From the NCBI GenBank assembly GCA_009869945.1, contig WIXG01000070.1, positions 1-64,000 on the forward strand: 64,000 nt of DNA, read 5' to 3'. Shown piece by piece: positions 23,216-36,518 of the stretch (positions within the stretch are counted from its first letter, which is position 1; each line of letters opens with the position of its first letter). Source of the DNA: Mesaphorura yosii. Taxonomy: Eukaryota; Arthropoda; Collembola; Poduromorpha; Tullbergiidae. The notes below the pieces were generated by a model. The model made no database searches, was not told where the DNA came from, and saw nothing but the letters and a program-made list of their open reading frames with translations. The position numbers and the translations under genes were made by a program.

Positions 23216-26200
23216 GTAAGAAGCCCCAAATTTATGACTATCGACATAAAAAGGCATACGTAGCACGAATAAGAGTAAGGAAGAAGATACGTATAAATAT
23301 TTTAAATATTTACCGATGCTGTCAAAAATTGAATCTCAATCTTCTTATTCCCATTCTCACATTTTCATTCTCAATCATCGTCTTGCCTTCCACACTGCAC
23401 CGCCAAGCATATGCAACGCAAGAGCGGTAGCGGGTGTGGGCCATTATGCACTCAGCCACCGAACAGCTAGCTCATCTTCCAACTTCCAAGTCCTGAATAT
23501 AATGTCTCGTAATGCTCAACGTGGTGTTTGCTTAATTTAGTTGTCAAGAATGAAACTTTGTGAATGCTTATGAGTAGAACTAGTGCGCAATGTCAACAAA
23601 ACCGGAAAGAAGCTGCCACGAGGCACTGGCACGCGAGTCGGGTTTCGGAAGAACCTCGTCTCTCTGCAGATTCACTCAACATTTGCATCGCAAAATTGGA
23701 GCAGGGCCTTGTCATCAGTCAACATCATGCGAAATTTTAATAAAGTTAAAATCTCTTTAATCTTCACATTTCGCATATTAAATCGAGTCGGACTAGAATA
23801 TTCATTTCCATTATGGCGTGCATAATCTTCACTCCAGTTTCATGTTCGAGGTAGACAGACAGTGTAATTTGGGTAAATTGTCGATTGTCTGTCTCCAATT
23901 CCTAAAGCCACTGTCGGACAAGAGTGTGGCCCCAAGACACAATAATTACCAAACGCATGTGCAGACTAGCTCGTCTACGTGTTTAGCATGGCATGATGGC
24001 ATGACAGTGAAATATAACCCAATATTGCGTGCCGGCCGTGCCTGTACGTGCACATTTTCTCATTCATTCAGCCACTGTGAACTTGAATTTGGAGGACACC
24101 CGTCCACGTCGCAATCATCACCGTCTCCGTTCCTAGTCATCGTCATCGTACAAGTGAACAACAATGTTAAGGAATGATGCACAAGGTCAGCCGAAATATG
24201 AAATAAGATATTATTGGCCATTGTGTGCACGTCAACACGTACGCTTACTCTTCTCGTGTGTTCCATTCAGTTAAGGAAGCCAATCACCATCGCACGATTT
24301 GTAATGGAGATGAGCAATAGAATATACCAATTTCTATAATCATCTTTCATTCATTACGTCACCTCGTCACAAATGCGTACTCTTGAGTTAGTATACACGG
24401 ATTTCTGAAGAATTCGGTTGAAGTCTTATAAATTAATGAGAATAATTAAACTTACTTCAAAATTGCTGAAGACTGACCACGGTTAAAACGATTAAGAAGC
24501 TGAGATGCGGTCATCCTCTTGTTAAATCAATAGCGTTGTCTGGTCTCAAGTAAAGAATCATCATCCCTTGCACTGTGTCGCATTAAACACAAAAGTGGAA
24601 TGAGAATGAAGAATCCGGATGCGAGCTGTAGTCTTCGTTTAACGCCACAACTTGCTTGTAAATCTCATAGAACTTGTTTCCCAGTTCAAATCTCGAATTA
24701 TGTCACCAAGTTTCCTATAACTAACCGCACCGGCACGGCTACAAAAACAGTTAATGTCGCCTTTTTACTTTCTTACTTGATCAAGACTTCATAGAACTTC
24801 GTTCGCGTGTTACTGTCGCAAAATCTCTCGTTTCGAACGAATCTCAACGCTAATGTCAAAAGTTAACTTCATCTGCGCCGAAATTAGTCGGTACGAGTTT
24901 GTCACGGCATGATACGATTCGTTCTCAGGTTTCTCCCTCGGATCTACTTGCGTTGCCTGGCGTTGCTGGAGTCTATTTCTGCACTGGAACTGAGGCGGAA
25001 TTGAGACGACCACGGACCACGCAGCTTTACTTCTCGCCGAAGCGTTATGTTGTGTAATCAATACACGATGAAAAACTGAATTTAATCCATCAGGCCAATC
25101 TCAAACCAAAACTGAAACTGGAACACAATTCTCAGATTTCAGAGCTGAAGAGGAAATGGAAACTGAAAGCACCACAATAAAACTGGAAACGCACGCCCTC
25201 GCTCGCGTTCTTGGCTGTTGGCTCTGATTCTGTTACAATTCCGTTCACTTGAAAATCACTTTCGTAAAGTCAACAATAATGACAATAAGTGTTTCTGAGT
25301 CAGTCAGCCGGAGAACACTTTTCATGACATGTGAAGGGTATCTTGGGCCGTTGTTATCACGCTGCTTTCCGTTCCAAGAGTGATCTGATTGCCCATTGTC
25401 TACCACCGCGTTAAATATATTACATTAGGATCTGGTTGCAGACGATACTGAATACGAGCCGAGGCTGGTGCTGGGACTTTGCTGGTACGAGCTCGAGCAT
25501 TTCCACGCGCTGACACTGATGTGGATTGTGAGATGGGTTTCGGCTTCACTACGGAAGTACACTGAGCGAGTATCTTTCCACAGAAGGCAGAGTCAGAAGC
25601 AATGAATGAACAACTTCCACTTTACAAACCGCGTCGGCAGCAAGCTGAGGTCTGTCTAAGCTTCGAGTTTTGGTACTGGAAAGTCAAAGTGAATTCCACA
25701 ATTAGAGTTGGATAATTACCAGAAGTGCCACTTAACACGAACACGAGAATGCAATGAATTAATTACGAGATGAATTAGCAATGCTGCTCTATGCTGCCCT
25801 GCTGGTTCTGCTTTGAAAGGAAAGGTGACAGTGATAATCACGCCTTAATTAATGAAAGAGCTTTAACAATTCTCTTCTCTTTCTATTTTCGAAGAATCAT
25901 ACTTCAAAGTGCGTGGAGTGTGATGTAGTCTGAAATGTTCAATTAAATGGAAACGATTTGGTGAAGATCAACTACACTGATGCTGATGCCAAATGCCAAG
26001 CCCACAGATTCATTCGTGTCCCAACATTTTATTCTGGGAAGTCTCAACTCTGACTGAGTCACTTATGCTGGCTCACAATCCAGTTACACTTGAAAGTTCT
26101 ACGACGCTAGCGAGAGAGCCCGATTCAAGGCTTCTTCCCGGTAAACTCTTCACAAATCTCTTACGCGGGTTCGATTTCTGGAGTGGAGTTTTGTGTGAAA

Positions 26201-29200
26201 ATAAGTTTCTTGGAAGCACTTCCAATGCCAGTAATATTCTTGTCACATCACCCAGTTACCAATGTAATTCCTGAAACCTGTTGAGCCCCTCCTGCCTGCC
26301 CTGACACTCGAACACAGTGCTTTTAAACCTTTTGCAATGAGTGATTGAGTTAGCAAACCAAGTGGATGAGCTCAGAGCAACTCCAACTTAATCGGGATGT
26401 TTCTACAATAAATATTTTACAATGGCCGGAGAAGATTTTATCGCTTTCTTGCCTGCTCTGCGTCGTTACTTCTATTTTGCGTTTCCAAGAACTGACTGAG
26501 ACGATTTGCCTGACCGGAGGCTGATGTTTGTCTTTCACAGTTCGACACGAAGCTCAATCTCATGGTCCTTCCCTCACCTTGTATCCATTTTTGGCACTGG
26601 ACACTATTTGCACTGCATCTTCTGTTTGCGTAGAATAAACTACTAATCCAAGGCTGTTTAAATTTAATATTTCACCGGGAACTTTGATGAGAACACGAAG
26701 TTACCCTTCTAAAATGAAGATTAAGTTGTCTATAGCCCGCCTGCTTTGACGAGATTGTTTTGCGGTGGGGCTTCCAAGTTTCTAGCTTGATGAAACGATT
26801 TTATGAATACGAAGTTTCAGATCAAAGGAAATGAAACCCTAGACAGACTTGGATGGAATAATGAAGATTGGGAGATCAACGTTCTGTGTTTTGGCTTGTC
26901 TCGCCTGATATTCAATTCACGGATTTGACTTCACTTTGCGAGGTGGACTGGTGGATCTTTTGAGTGAATATTTAATACACGTTGGCAAAACTCGCCTTGC
27001 CCACTTGCTACCTGCTGCCTTGGGAATGTATTTAATAAACTCTCTATTTACACTTTCAATCTTCCTCAGGTGAGTCGCTCTTCGCGATTCACGAGCCTGT
27101 CGTGCTTTGACTTATGAGTGCGAGTCGAAATTCTATGCAAACATGAAACATCTTCTCGTCTGCGAGTCCTCGTCGCTGCGCTGAAGCGCAGGGTCGTTTT
27201 CATTATTACGGCATTGCAAATCATTTAAGCCTTTAGGCAATGACGAGTGCTACGTTGTTTCTTTCCTGCTTTGCTTGATGCACAATTAAATGCAAAATAT
27301 TCATCATGCGATACAGTAGTTTTGGCTACTTAGAATTGAATTTGCGATTCCTACTTATTTTTGCCAATCGAGAAGATTGTGAATATGGATAATTACGGCA
27401 CACGATTCAAGAAAAGTGCTGTGGATACTTTTGGCATGGGTATCCACAAAGTTGCATAGGATGCAATTTCCAATTGAACATGAATCAGCGGACAAGTAGA
27501 TTGTGAGAAAAGAAGTGGCATAAAGCCTCTATTGAATAGAGGGTTCGCGGATTATGGATAGTTTTCCAGGAAATCGGAAGCCATACATTCTCAAGTCTAC
27601 TTGAAATTCGAGGAAATTCTCTAACTGAAGTCACAAACTTACGCTCAGGAACCAAAACGAAGCAAATTTTGGTGCATCAAACGTCTACACTTTAGCTGAG
27701 TCTAGAATGCACTATTTAGCTGTTATGAAGATTTCTTGAGCAGTGCCTGAGAAAAATGTCTAGAGTGTATGGTTGTTCCAGAACAGCAATTCAGCTTTTT
27801 TTTAACTCCAAAATAGTTGTGGACGAAATTGACACTGTGCGCCAATTTGTTGTCATTTGAAGCGTATCTTGACTGGGCGCGTCCGGAAACTTGTTACAAA
27901 ATATAATCCACTTGCACTAAGGCTGTCATTAAGCACACACTTGGGAAAACGTCCCCACCTCCAAGAACGGTGGAATTTTCGTCGGACTCGCAGATTGAAC
28001 TGTCATTAAATGTGTTCACTGACCATGAAATGAATGAAGTGTCATGCCGAATCTTAAACTTTCAATCTTACCAAGTGCGGCGGCAATAATGTAATGCATA
28101 AAGCAGTAATCTTTTCCTCAGGGAAGAGAAAAGGAAGACCACTATGCTCATGCCATGCATCTTGCATTGCCAAATGTTGGGTCATCTTCGTAATTCTCAA
28201 GATTTTGCACCTAAGAATACGCTGGGAGATGAGGCAAAGGGAGAAATGCCTTCAGGATGCGATGAGAGAATCAAACTGATTTCAATACAAGACTCATCTC
28301 TCAAGCAAAGGTATCTGCTCTCGGCAATCATCTAACTGTTGCAGTACATTCACGTTTCGTTGGAAGAACAAAGACCGAAATGAGATCTGTCACTTTCAGG
28401 CCGGGCCAGCGTCATGCAGCAGCAGGCAGCATGTCATAAAGTTCATTAAAACAACTCTAAAACTAGCTTTAGTCTTTCCTGTTTACTGTCATCTCGAAGC
28501 AACAGTTGGAAAAGGTGACGCCTTACTCCTCTTTATAAATAGAAGCCTTACGCAAAAGCTTCGGACGCAATTCAATAAATCTGACTCATTCTGATTCGCA
28601 AGCCACAATGCGTCATAGTGGCTCATATCTCTATTATGATATTCCCATTCTATTCATGTGTTTATGTCAATTATGATTTAATTCAGAGTTGAAGCACTTT
28701 TCATTTCGTGCTCCCGATCTGGACCACTTCAATAACTTTTGGCTTCCGCTCCTGTTAATAGTTTAGCAGAATTGTAATAAATGCAGTGGTTGGGGTTCAT
28801 CCAATGGACCAAACACAAAAGGGTATTGCATATTGTATCAGTTACGTATTTACAGCCGGACAAGTGCATAATTTATGGAACTGCCAGTCCTATTTTTCAG
28901 TTAACAGCTAATAATGGACTTGTTAACTCTAGAGCTTTCAACCATCCGACGCGGTGGGGCCTGTACAAGTTCAAGCTGACACTGTAACGATGCAATTCCA
29001 CAATTTCCACATTGTAAAAGTGATTTACTTTTTAATGAACCGAGCAGATGTGCTGCTGGCTGGTCCATGTTTCCTTAATTTGCAAATTACCTCTCATTCA
29101 CTCTCTTTCATCTTCATCCTATAGTTTTCGTTTTTGAACGGCACAGTATCGTCAGCGGTATATTTTTTAGCATGAAATGAGAATACGTGTCACAAATGGC

Positions 29201-31742
29201 GCCTGGCAGAAGTCCGAAGTCCAGCTTCTGGAAGCGGAGTTATGCTTTCGATATGACGCATTGTATCAATGCTCTATGCCACTGACAATCAGCTTGCTTT
29301 GCACTGATCGAATCAGGGATTCATAAACACCTGCAAGTTTGGAGCATAAACTCATAAATAACATAATAAATAATAAACGACCTTCTCAATACCCATTTTC
29401 CACTATGATCGTGAAGCCATTATTCAGAGTCAAACTGTCATAATGCATTAGCCTAACTCCGTGTTTGGTCGATAAAGCCTGGATGGGGAGTGAAACACGA
29501 AGTTTCTGGGAAATGTTGCGGAAGGGAATACCTGAATTCACTCTGCAATGAGCAAGCTGCACCACTCACCTTTACCTTGAGCTACTTACTAGTGGAAGGA
29601 ATTATTGCAGTAGTCACTCTCAGATGACACATGATCGAACCGTGAAATCTATCCACGGCCGCCCATCATGCGCATTGATTGGGACGAATCCATTGACATT
29701 TGAATTGGTGTCAGGATTTGCAATGACACTGCAATCTCTAATTACTATTGCGTAAGTTGACACGCAATACGAGCTCCAGAATTTTGAACGGAAGCGCCCC
29801 AGTTTGCTTGTATTGGAATAAATTTCATGCGCTCATGAATTCAGGTCAGGAATTTCTGCTGATTATCATAAACCATTTAAAATTTCAATTTCTCTCAATT
29901 TCTGAGTTCCATTGTGTGATTGCAAGGCAAATTAATTTCTCTTGATTACTAAATTCAACATTCATTCAGGTTTCAAAATTGAAAATTAATTGCGGCAGAT
30001 GTCTCTCCATTTAATGGACGTGACTGCATTGCATTAATTTGGATGTTAAATGGTATTTTATTACGGACTTTTCCTAACATTTGTCAGATTCGATAACATA
30101 ATTTTAGCAGTAACATAATTCATGAATGCGAATGCAGCGGAGCTTAGCATGTAAATGCCATTCTGGTATGACTAAAAACAAACAAAGTAAGCTACAAGCA
30201 AAGCGATTCACTGAAAATATCAAGTTACAAAAGACGAATTTTTGCGTTACACAAAGACAAGCCTGCAAAAGCCATTAGCCAAGGCTAGTGTGCATGAATC
30301 TTCATTTGTCTTGACGATTTGACACAAAATACTGAAGACTTTGAGCAGCCTGAGCGAATAGCTAGTGAGCTTGTTTGTATGAGATCAATTTATTGACGAC
30401 CAACCTGAAAAGTATGACAGGCACAGGGCACGGCACGCTTCAAATTGCCAAATCGTGTTCGTGGTCCCAAATGCGTGGTCCCACAGCGGCTCCTAAATGC
30501 GGTGCCCTTGTTTCTTGTTTCTCATGGTTGGGACCGGCGACGAGATTAGAATTGAATAGTTTTCCAATAATGGTCCGGGAAATTCTCAGATCATAAAGCA
30601 ACACAGCATCAAAATTGAGTTGGTGCGGCATTTACATTCTACCGATTTCCAATAAACGCATTCCAAAATGTTTAATTACTTTTCCTTGGCTTGGTCTCTC
30701 AGACCCACTCTCGGAGTTCTTTTAGCTTTTGTAACGCGTCGATATTGCCATTCTTATGTGATGTTATTTTAGATTTTAGCCATCTTTGGCCGTTGTCACA
30801 TCTTTTGATCAAGACTACATGCTCGATAGTAAAATCGTGATATAATTTTGATGCGCGTACCAAAAGTATGAATGCACTGTTAAGAACCTTGTGTTATATG
30901 CATTCACATTTCTTTACAAGCTAAATGTATCTTTCAGCTTCACTATCTGATCACAGTGATACACCATTGTGTAACGTTTGAGGCGCATTGTTGCCTTGTT
31001 CGCTTCGCAAGACCAGTTTTTTACTGATGAATTCCATTTGTACCAGTACCATCGCCAATGGCATGTGCACACCGTTCCTTTTGCTGCTCTTCACCTTGAG
31101 ACTTGATACCATCAAGCGAAGAAGATACCTCTTCACTGAAGACAGAGCGCAAGAAATTTACCAACCATGCGACGAATATTACTCTTGAACATGTGTTTGA
31201 GAAGAAAACAAGCTCGAATTCGGCTTCAGTGGGTGCGTGCAACTGGCCGGTGATAAATTCTTAATCCAATTCGTTTGGGCACCGTCTTGTTTTCATTGTG
31301 AATTGGTGTTAAACCCCACGGTACTGACTGCAACTGCAACGAGAGATTGTCGCGGATTTCGGAGACGGACGGTAGAGTAAAGCGACCTATTCGCAACCTT
31401 TTCGAGTCTGAAAAAGCCACACCGACCCTAAATCGGGGATTTCTGTAAGCTTTCAAACATTCGGTTCAGAATATTTGTCAAATATGGCGTCGTAAATGCA
31501 TGTAAATGTGTAATATAAGTAGCTGAATCTTTCAGGGCTTGCCAGGCACGTTCTTCGTGCACACGCGCGCAGGTACAGATCGGAATCTCCTTCAATGGAG
31601 GTTCTGGACGTTGCAACACCATTCAGACTCTTGAATTCCTTTAAAGTGCCAATTTAGTTCTTAAAGCTTACGTGTAATTCAAGTCATGACGATTTCCTTT
31701 AGCATTTTATGACACTTATGACAGCGCATAAGGCCATACGCC
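23216..31742. other. Gene-poor interval, right part
   Basis: About 8.5 kb leads up to the sulfotransferase. I see no recognisable coding exon, RNA gene or repeat family. Open frames are under 100 codons and lack domains. If 23134-23215 is a real first exon, this stretch would be intronic in part. Otherwise it is intergenic and probably contains the promoter of the sulfotransferase gene near its right end. Confidence 0.45.
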
Positions 31743-34704
31743 ATGTCTCTCTTCACCAGACTAGGCCATTTTCTCAGGTTGATGCATACAAAACCTGTGT
31801 ATGTATTTAACTTGTTGTTGGTCGTGACATTCTTGTACATGCTGTATCTCTTATCAAATCAATATCACATCTACCATGAAAATCAGTTGCTAATGCAGCC
31901 GAAGCTGGCAGAGCATGACAATAACGTTATGTACAAGTCAGCTACGTTCAGGCTCATCGGGAACCTAAGCAGTGACAAGAGCGACAATGAGAACTACGAC
32001 AAAGAGATTGAAGAGATTCTTGCAAAAATTAAATCAATGCCTTCGATTAAGACTGTTGAGGACGAACATGCAAGGCGGAATTGGTTCGGGAACATTCTGA
32101 AAGTAAGGTGCCAAATTCTTGTCTAGAAAATTCCACTCCGAGAAACCATTCTGAATACTCTAATTTAACATTTAGCAAGCAGCAAGGCAGTTCTACGAGC
32201 TCTTTTCTCCAAACACACGCAAACGTCTAGCGGAGCTTCGGGCCTGGGCCACTGAGAAACAACGAAGCTATTTGAAGACGGAGCTGAATGGCTACGAGTT
32301 GTATGATAAGGACAAGTAAGTTTTACCACAGCGATAAATTCTCTGCGTTGCGCTATGATGAATTAGAAATATTCAGTGGGCATACAAGTATTTATGAAAA
32401 GACTATAATTTAGAAAGAATTCGCGGTTTTACGGAAAGGATTAAAGAAAATCTATTCGTATTGAAAATGTAAAGAATTGCAAAGTATTTGTTTGAGAAAT
32501 TCAAGCAACTACGTTCAACAAGCGTCAATGCCGTTTATTATTTGCAATTTTCTTGAGACAGACCAAAGCTGGTAAATAGATTGGCAATGAATTCAGTGAA
32601 TGTGCGTTGTGCTGAGGATGCTATCAGTATTTGATAGTTTATTGTGGTTCGTTGCCCTTCTCAATTGACAGCCTCACATCTAACGCGGTTTGTTTCAGGA
32701 AACTGGACGACCTGATTATAGAGAAGGGTGGCCAGCCACTTCGCAATGCAATTTTCACAACGTGGAGATCAGGCTCCACATTCCTCGCAGAGGTGATTGA
32801 GGCCATTCCTGGAACAATGTACCACTATGAACCATTGCTACACATGGAAATTGTCCGGGTAAATGCACAGTTGAGGAATATTGCTCGCAGCTCTTGCAAA
32901 CGAGCAGCAAATTCGGAGTTTCTCTTTTTTCTGCACAGGTGCGATCTGGTGCGATCGCGCAAGAAGGCATTCGTGTTGTTCGTGATCTCTTTAACTGTGA
33001 CTACTCTAATTTAAGTAAGTCGGGAAATCTTGCCGTGATTTTTCATCGCTTGTCGTTATCTAGAATGCAATGCTTAGGTTGAATTAGCGTGGTGATAAAA
33101 ACCTGCGCTAGCTTACACAACGCAGCATGTGAGCTCGTAAATAAATTTCGGTGCACATCTCCACAATCCTCGCACTGAAGTTGCCAGCTCGCGTGTTTCA
33201 TACGCCAAAATGTTTAACGACCGTAACTTTTTTCACTTTGAGGAGTTCCCGTCCTGTCGCTTCCCGTCAGCCGCCAGATACCTAATGAAGCCCTGTCACA
33301 CAGGACAATTCACTATTGTTGTCTGCCGTAGAAATGAATTCCACCCATAAACCGTAAAAAGTATAAAGGCAACAAGACCGAGACATTTTCATGGCATGTT
33401 TATGTCTTTGCTGATTTTTACCGTTTTTCATTATGTGCTTGTTACTTTATTTTGCTTCGTTCAAGGTTTTGGTTCTCTGACTGACTGACTACTTTTGTGT
33501 TTACTTGCGAGTTACGAATTTTTATGTTTCAAGCATCCTCGACGCAATGGAATATGAAATCGTCGTGAAATAATACCAAGATTTGCGATTTGTGCAGCTT
33601 TGTAGACCAAATCACATAAATCATTCCACGCATTCTTTTATTATTTGGTTAAAGCTAAATAGGTTAATGCACCTCGTAATTCATTCTTGTCGTTACTTTC
33701 AGGTGACTATATTCAATACGGTGAAGAGCATCACTGGCTATTTAATCATAACAGCCGCATCTGGCAGTACTGTCAGGAAAATCTCCAGATATGCCTTGAC
33801 TCTGATTTTCTCAGCACAATGTGCAGAATGTTCCCGTTCCAGATACTCAAGACTGTTCGCATGAGGATAAGGCTGGCAAAGCCATTTTTGGATGATCCAA
33901 AGTAAGTATAGTGTAATTTTGCAATATTTCGTTATCATTTGGCTGTCGCATTAAAATATGTATGCATTTATGTGATGGTTACGATTGTATTTTGTATCCA
34001 TTTCCATACTCTAATGCAAATGTTTCATCGTTTCATTCATTCCGCGCTTGGGCTTCGTGTGCAGACTCAATTTGAAGTTGCTGCTTCTGGTACGAGACCC
34101 GAGGGGAACACTCCAGTCTCGCCGCCACCGAGAATGGTGTCCGGGGAATCCAGATTGCGAGTCTCCAGCAAGGTTATGTGATGACCTTGTGGACGATTAC
34201 CAGACTGCACGTAGATTCAGAAAGAAATACCCCGACCGCTTTCTGTGAGTTCGAATAGATTGCAGTACAACTGCAATGCTAATGCTACTATTCTCATTCA
34301 CTGATTTTCGCAGGGCGATTCGGTACGAAGACATTTCCCTGAACCCGTACAGCGCTGTCAAGAAGCTCTTCAACTTTTTTCATTTAACGTACGACTCGCG
34401 AATAGAGAAGTACCTGAACAATCACACTGTCGTCGACGTAGGTGGTGTTTCGTCGACATTCCGTGATTCAAAAAACGCTCCTTTTCACTGGCGACAGGAC
34501 TTGGCCGCAGAGTTTGACGAAGTCGAACGAATCCAGACACACTGTGCCAAAGCCATGGCACTGTGGGGTTACAAACCAGCACGGAACACATTTCATATGC
34601 TCTCGCTCAATCCACTTAACAGTCCACCATGGCCTGAAATGAATATCGAACCTGACAAAGAACACAATAATGCATCAGCATCTATATTGACATTGGAAAC
34701 ATGA
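31743..34704 (+). CDS. Carbohydrate sulfotransferase, type II Golgi enzyme
   Basis: Seven exons (31743-32102, 32176-32315, 32699-32858, 32939-33014, 33703-33901, 34065-34244, 34314-34704) give 501 residues. A membrane anchor at about residues 18-38 (VYVFNLLLVVTFLYMLYLL) follows a short basic tail, as in Golgi type II enzymes. The 5'-phosphosulfate loop is seen as TTWRSGSTFL and the 3'-phosphate site as LLLVRDPRGTLQSR, the two PAPS-binding signatures of the CHST1/3/5/7 group. RYEDISLNP and a C-terminal WGY complete the fold. The enzyme should transfer sulfate from PAPS to GlcNAc, Gal or GalNAc on glycoprotein or glycosaminoglycan chains. The exact acceptor and orthology within the group cannot be told from sequence. 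AATAAA at 34838-34843 is a likely poly(A) signal. Confidence 0.92.
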
Positions 34705-34837
34705 CAGTGGAGCTTTAATTTAGTCCGTCCACGATTGACACCGAAATCTACGTTTATAAGTGCACAATTTTGCTAGTCACAAATTCAAAGTGTTATAAAT
34801 CTGACGTGTATCGACAGAAACATTATATTCATCGAAA

Positions 34838-34843
34838 AATAAA
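34838..34843 (+). terminator. Poly(A) signal of the sulfotransferase gene
   Basis: AATAAA lies 134 nt after the stop codon in AT-rich sequence, the expected position for a short 3' UTR. Confidence 0.55.
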
Positions 34844-36518
34844 ACGAAACCAGGCGAGTTTTCATTTGGCCTTGCTTTGCATTCGCTTTTGAGAGTTCAT
34901 TTCGTTTATAAAAGAAATTTATTATGGTAACCTTGTTTTTCTTCGAGTTCAATACTGAATTCGGGCAATATTATAGTGTCGAAGCCTCCTGCATATTGTA
35001 TCGTTGTCGCGTCTCAGTTTATATGCACAACCAACCCACATGCTACAAACTGTGCGTTGTCCAATGCGCAATGCAGTTACTCACGTTACTTTTCGGTTGA
35101 CTCGTCAGCCTCTTGCTCACAGCTCACGGTCATGTCCATTGCACTGATCTTCTCCTTCAGCTGCGGCTGCTTGTTTTCGTTTGTTACTGTACCCTACATC
35201 AAAATGAAATTATCAACTTATTAAGGTAAACATATTGTTGCCTTTCTACGTTTGCCTCTCTCGCATTGTTGGGGGTTACTCAAGTTCAACCCATTCTAGT
35301 ACATTTACAAAAATAAATTGTATAAATTACCATGTCGGTAGACTCATAAACGGGTGAGCGTATAATTTCCATCTGCAACCTGCAAGGCAACGAAACTTGT
35401 GCGTGGCCAACGTAAGTAAGGCTTTACTTTCGGTCGCATCGGTCGAATGTTTGTTGCAAAGCAATCGTCCACGAAGTGATTAAGTGTGCTACACAGCAGC
35501 GTCATTTATTACAGTAATTTGGATTTGGTTCGGAGTATTCCCAACAATGCAAAGCTTGTTATTTGCAATCCTGCAGCGTGGGACAAAAATTTCCATCCAT
35601 CCATTTGACAAGAATGCTGCTCATGAGCGAGTTCACTGCTTGCGGTCAGCCGGAGCAGTGAAGCCTGTGAAGCCAAATGTGTAAACAAAGACTAGATATC
35701 GATCTGTTTCCATTCCACGTCCAGTGGTAGGCCCCATTCGGCTCGTACCCCCTGGTTTCCAATTCAGATTCCAGACCGCAGACACTGTGAATCAGTTCAT
35801 TTGCTCAAGTTGTTCAATTAGCCCAATTTGCAAAGAAAGCTTAGAAAGGGGGCACGCAACCACACCAACAGAGTTATCATCATTATCCAGTGCCACTGGG
35901 CCAAGTCGCTGCAAGTGTAACTGTGCCGGTGCTTATAAGAAACAGTTTCACTCATAGGAGTATAGTCAAACAACTTCGCAGTCGTCAATTAATTGAATTA
36001 GTGAGTGGAAGTGGAATCTTATATTATTGTCCGCGTCGCTCAACTCTTTGTACCTGCTGCATAAAGATTGCTTGCCAAAATTACGACAGATATACTGCAG
36101 AAGTTTGAACTCTGACTCGGCAGCTTGTCACGAATTCGTATGTAAGCAATGTGCTAACGCTGCACCAATTAAGTGGGTGATCGGTAATCTGCAGTTTCTG
36201 CAACGTGGTCTCATTCATCGTGCAACTCAAACATCACAACACAACCGCAGATATAGTTTCTTACCAAGACCACTAACAATCCATATGTAACATATATGCA
36301 GCAAGATTTACTTGCGCTTGTCTATCTATTTGATCTGAATGCCGATGTAGCAAGTTAATGAACCAACCGGCTACCAAACACAGTAGTACGACGTAGTTCA
36401 CTGGATCTGCTGTGATTATTGTGACACTTGTAAAGGGCACACCTAACACACAAGCTGTGATTTGTTCTTGGACCCCTGAACCGATTGATTCCAATGTTTG
36501 CCGACATTTCTCGCCAGT
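34844..36518. other. Intergenic between sulfotransferase and SLC35D
   Basis: About 1.7 kb has no supported gene. Short open frames are present but carry no domains and no convincing splice partners. The right end should contain the SLC35D promoter and 5' UTR. Confidence 0.45.
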
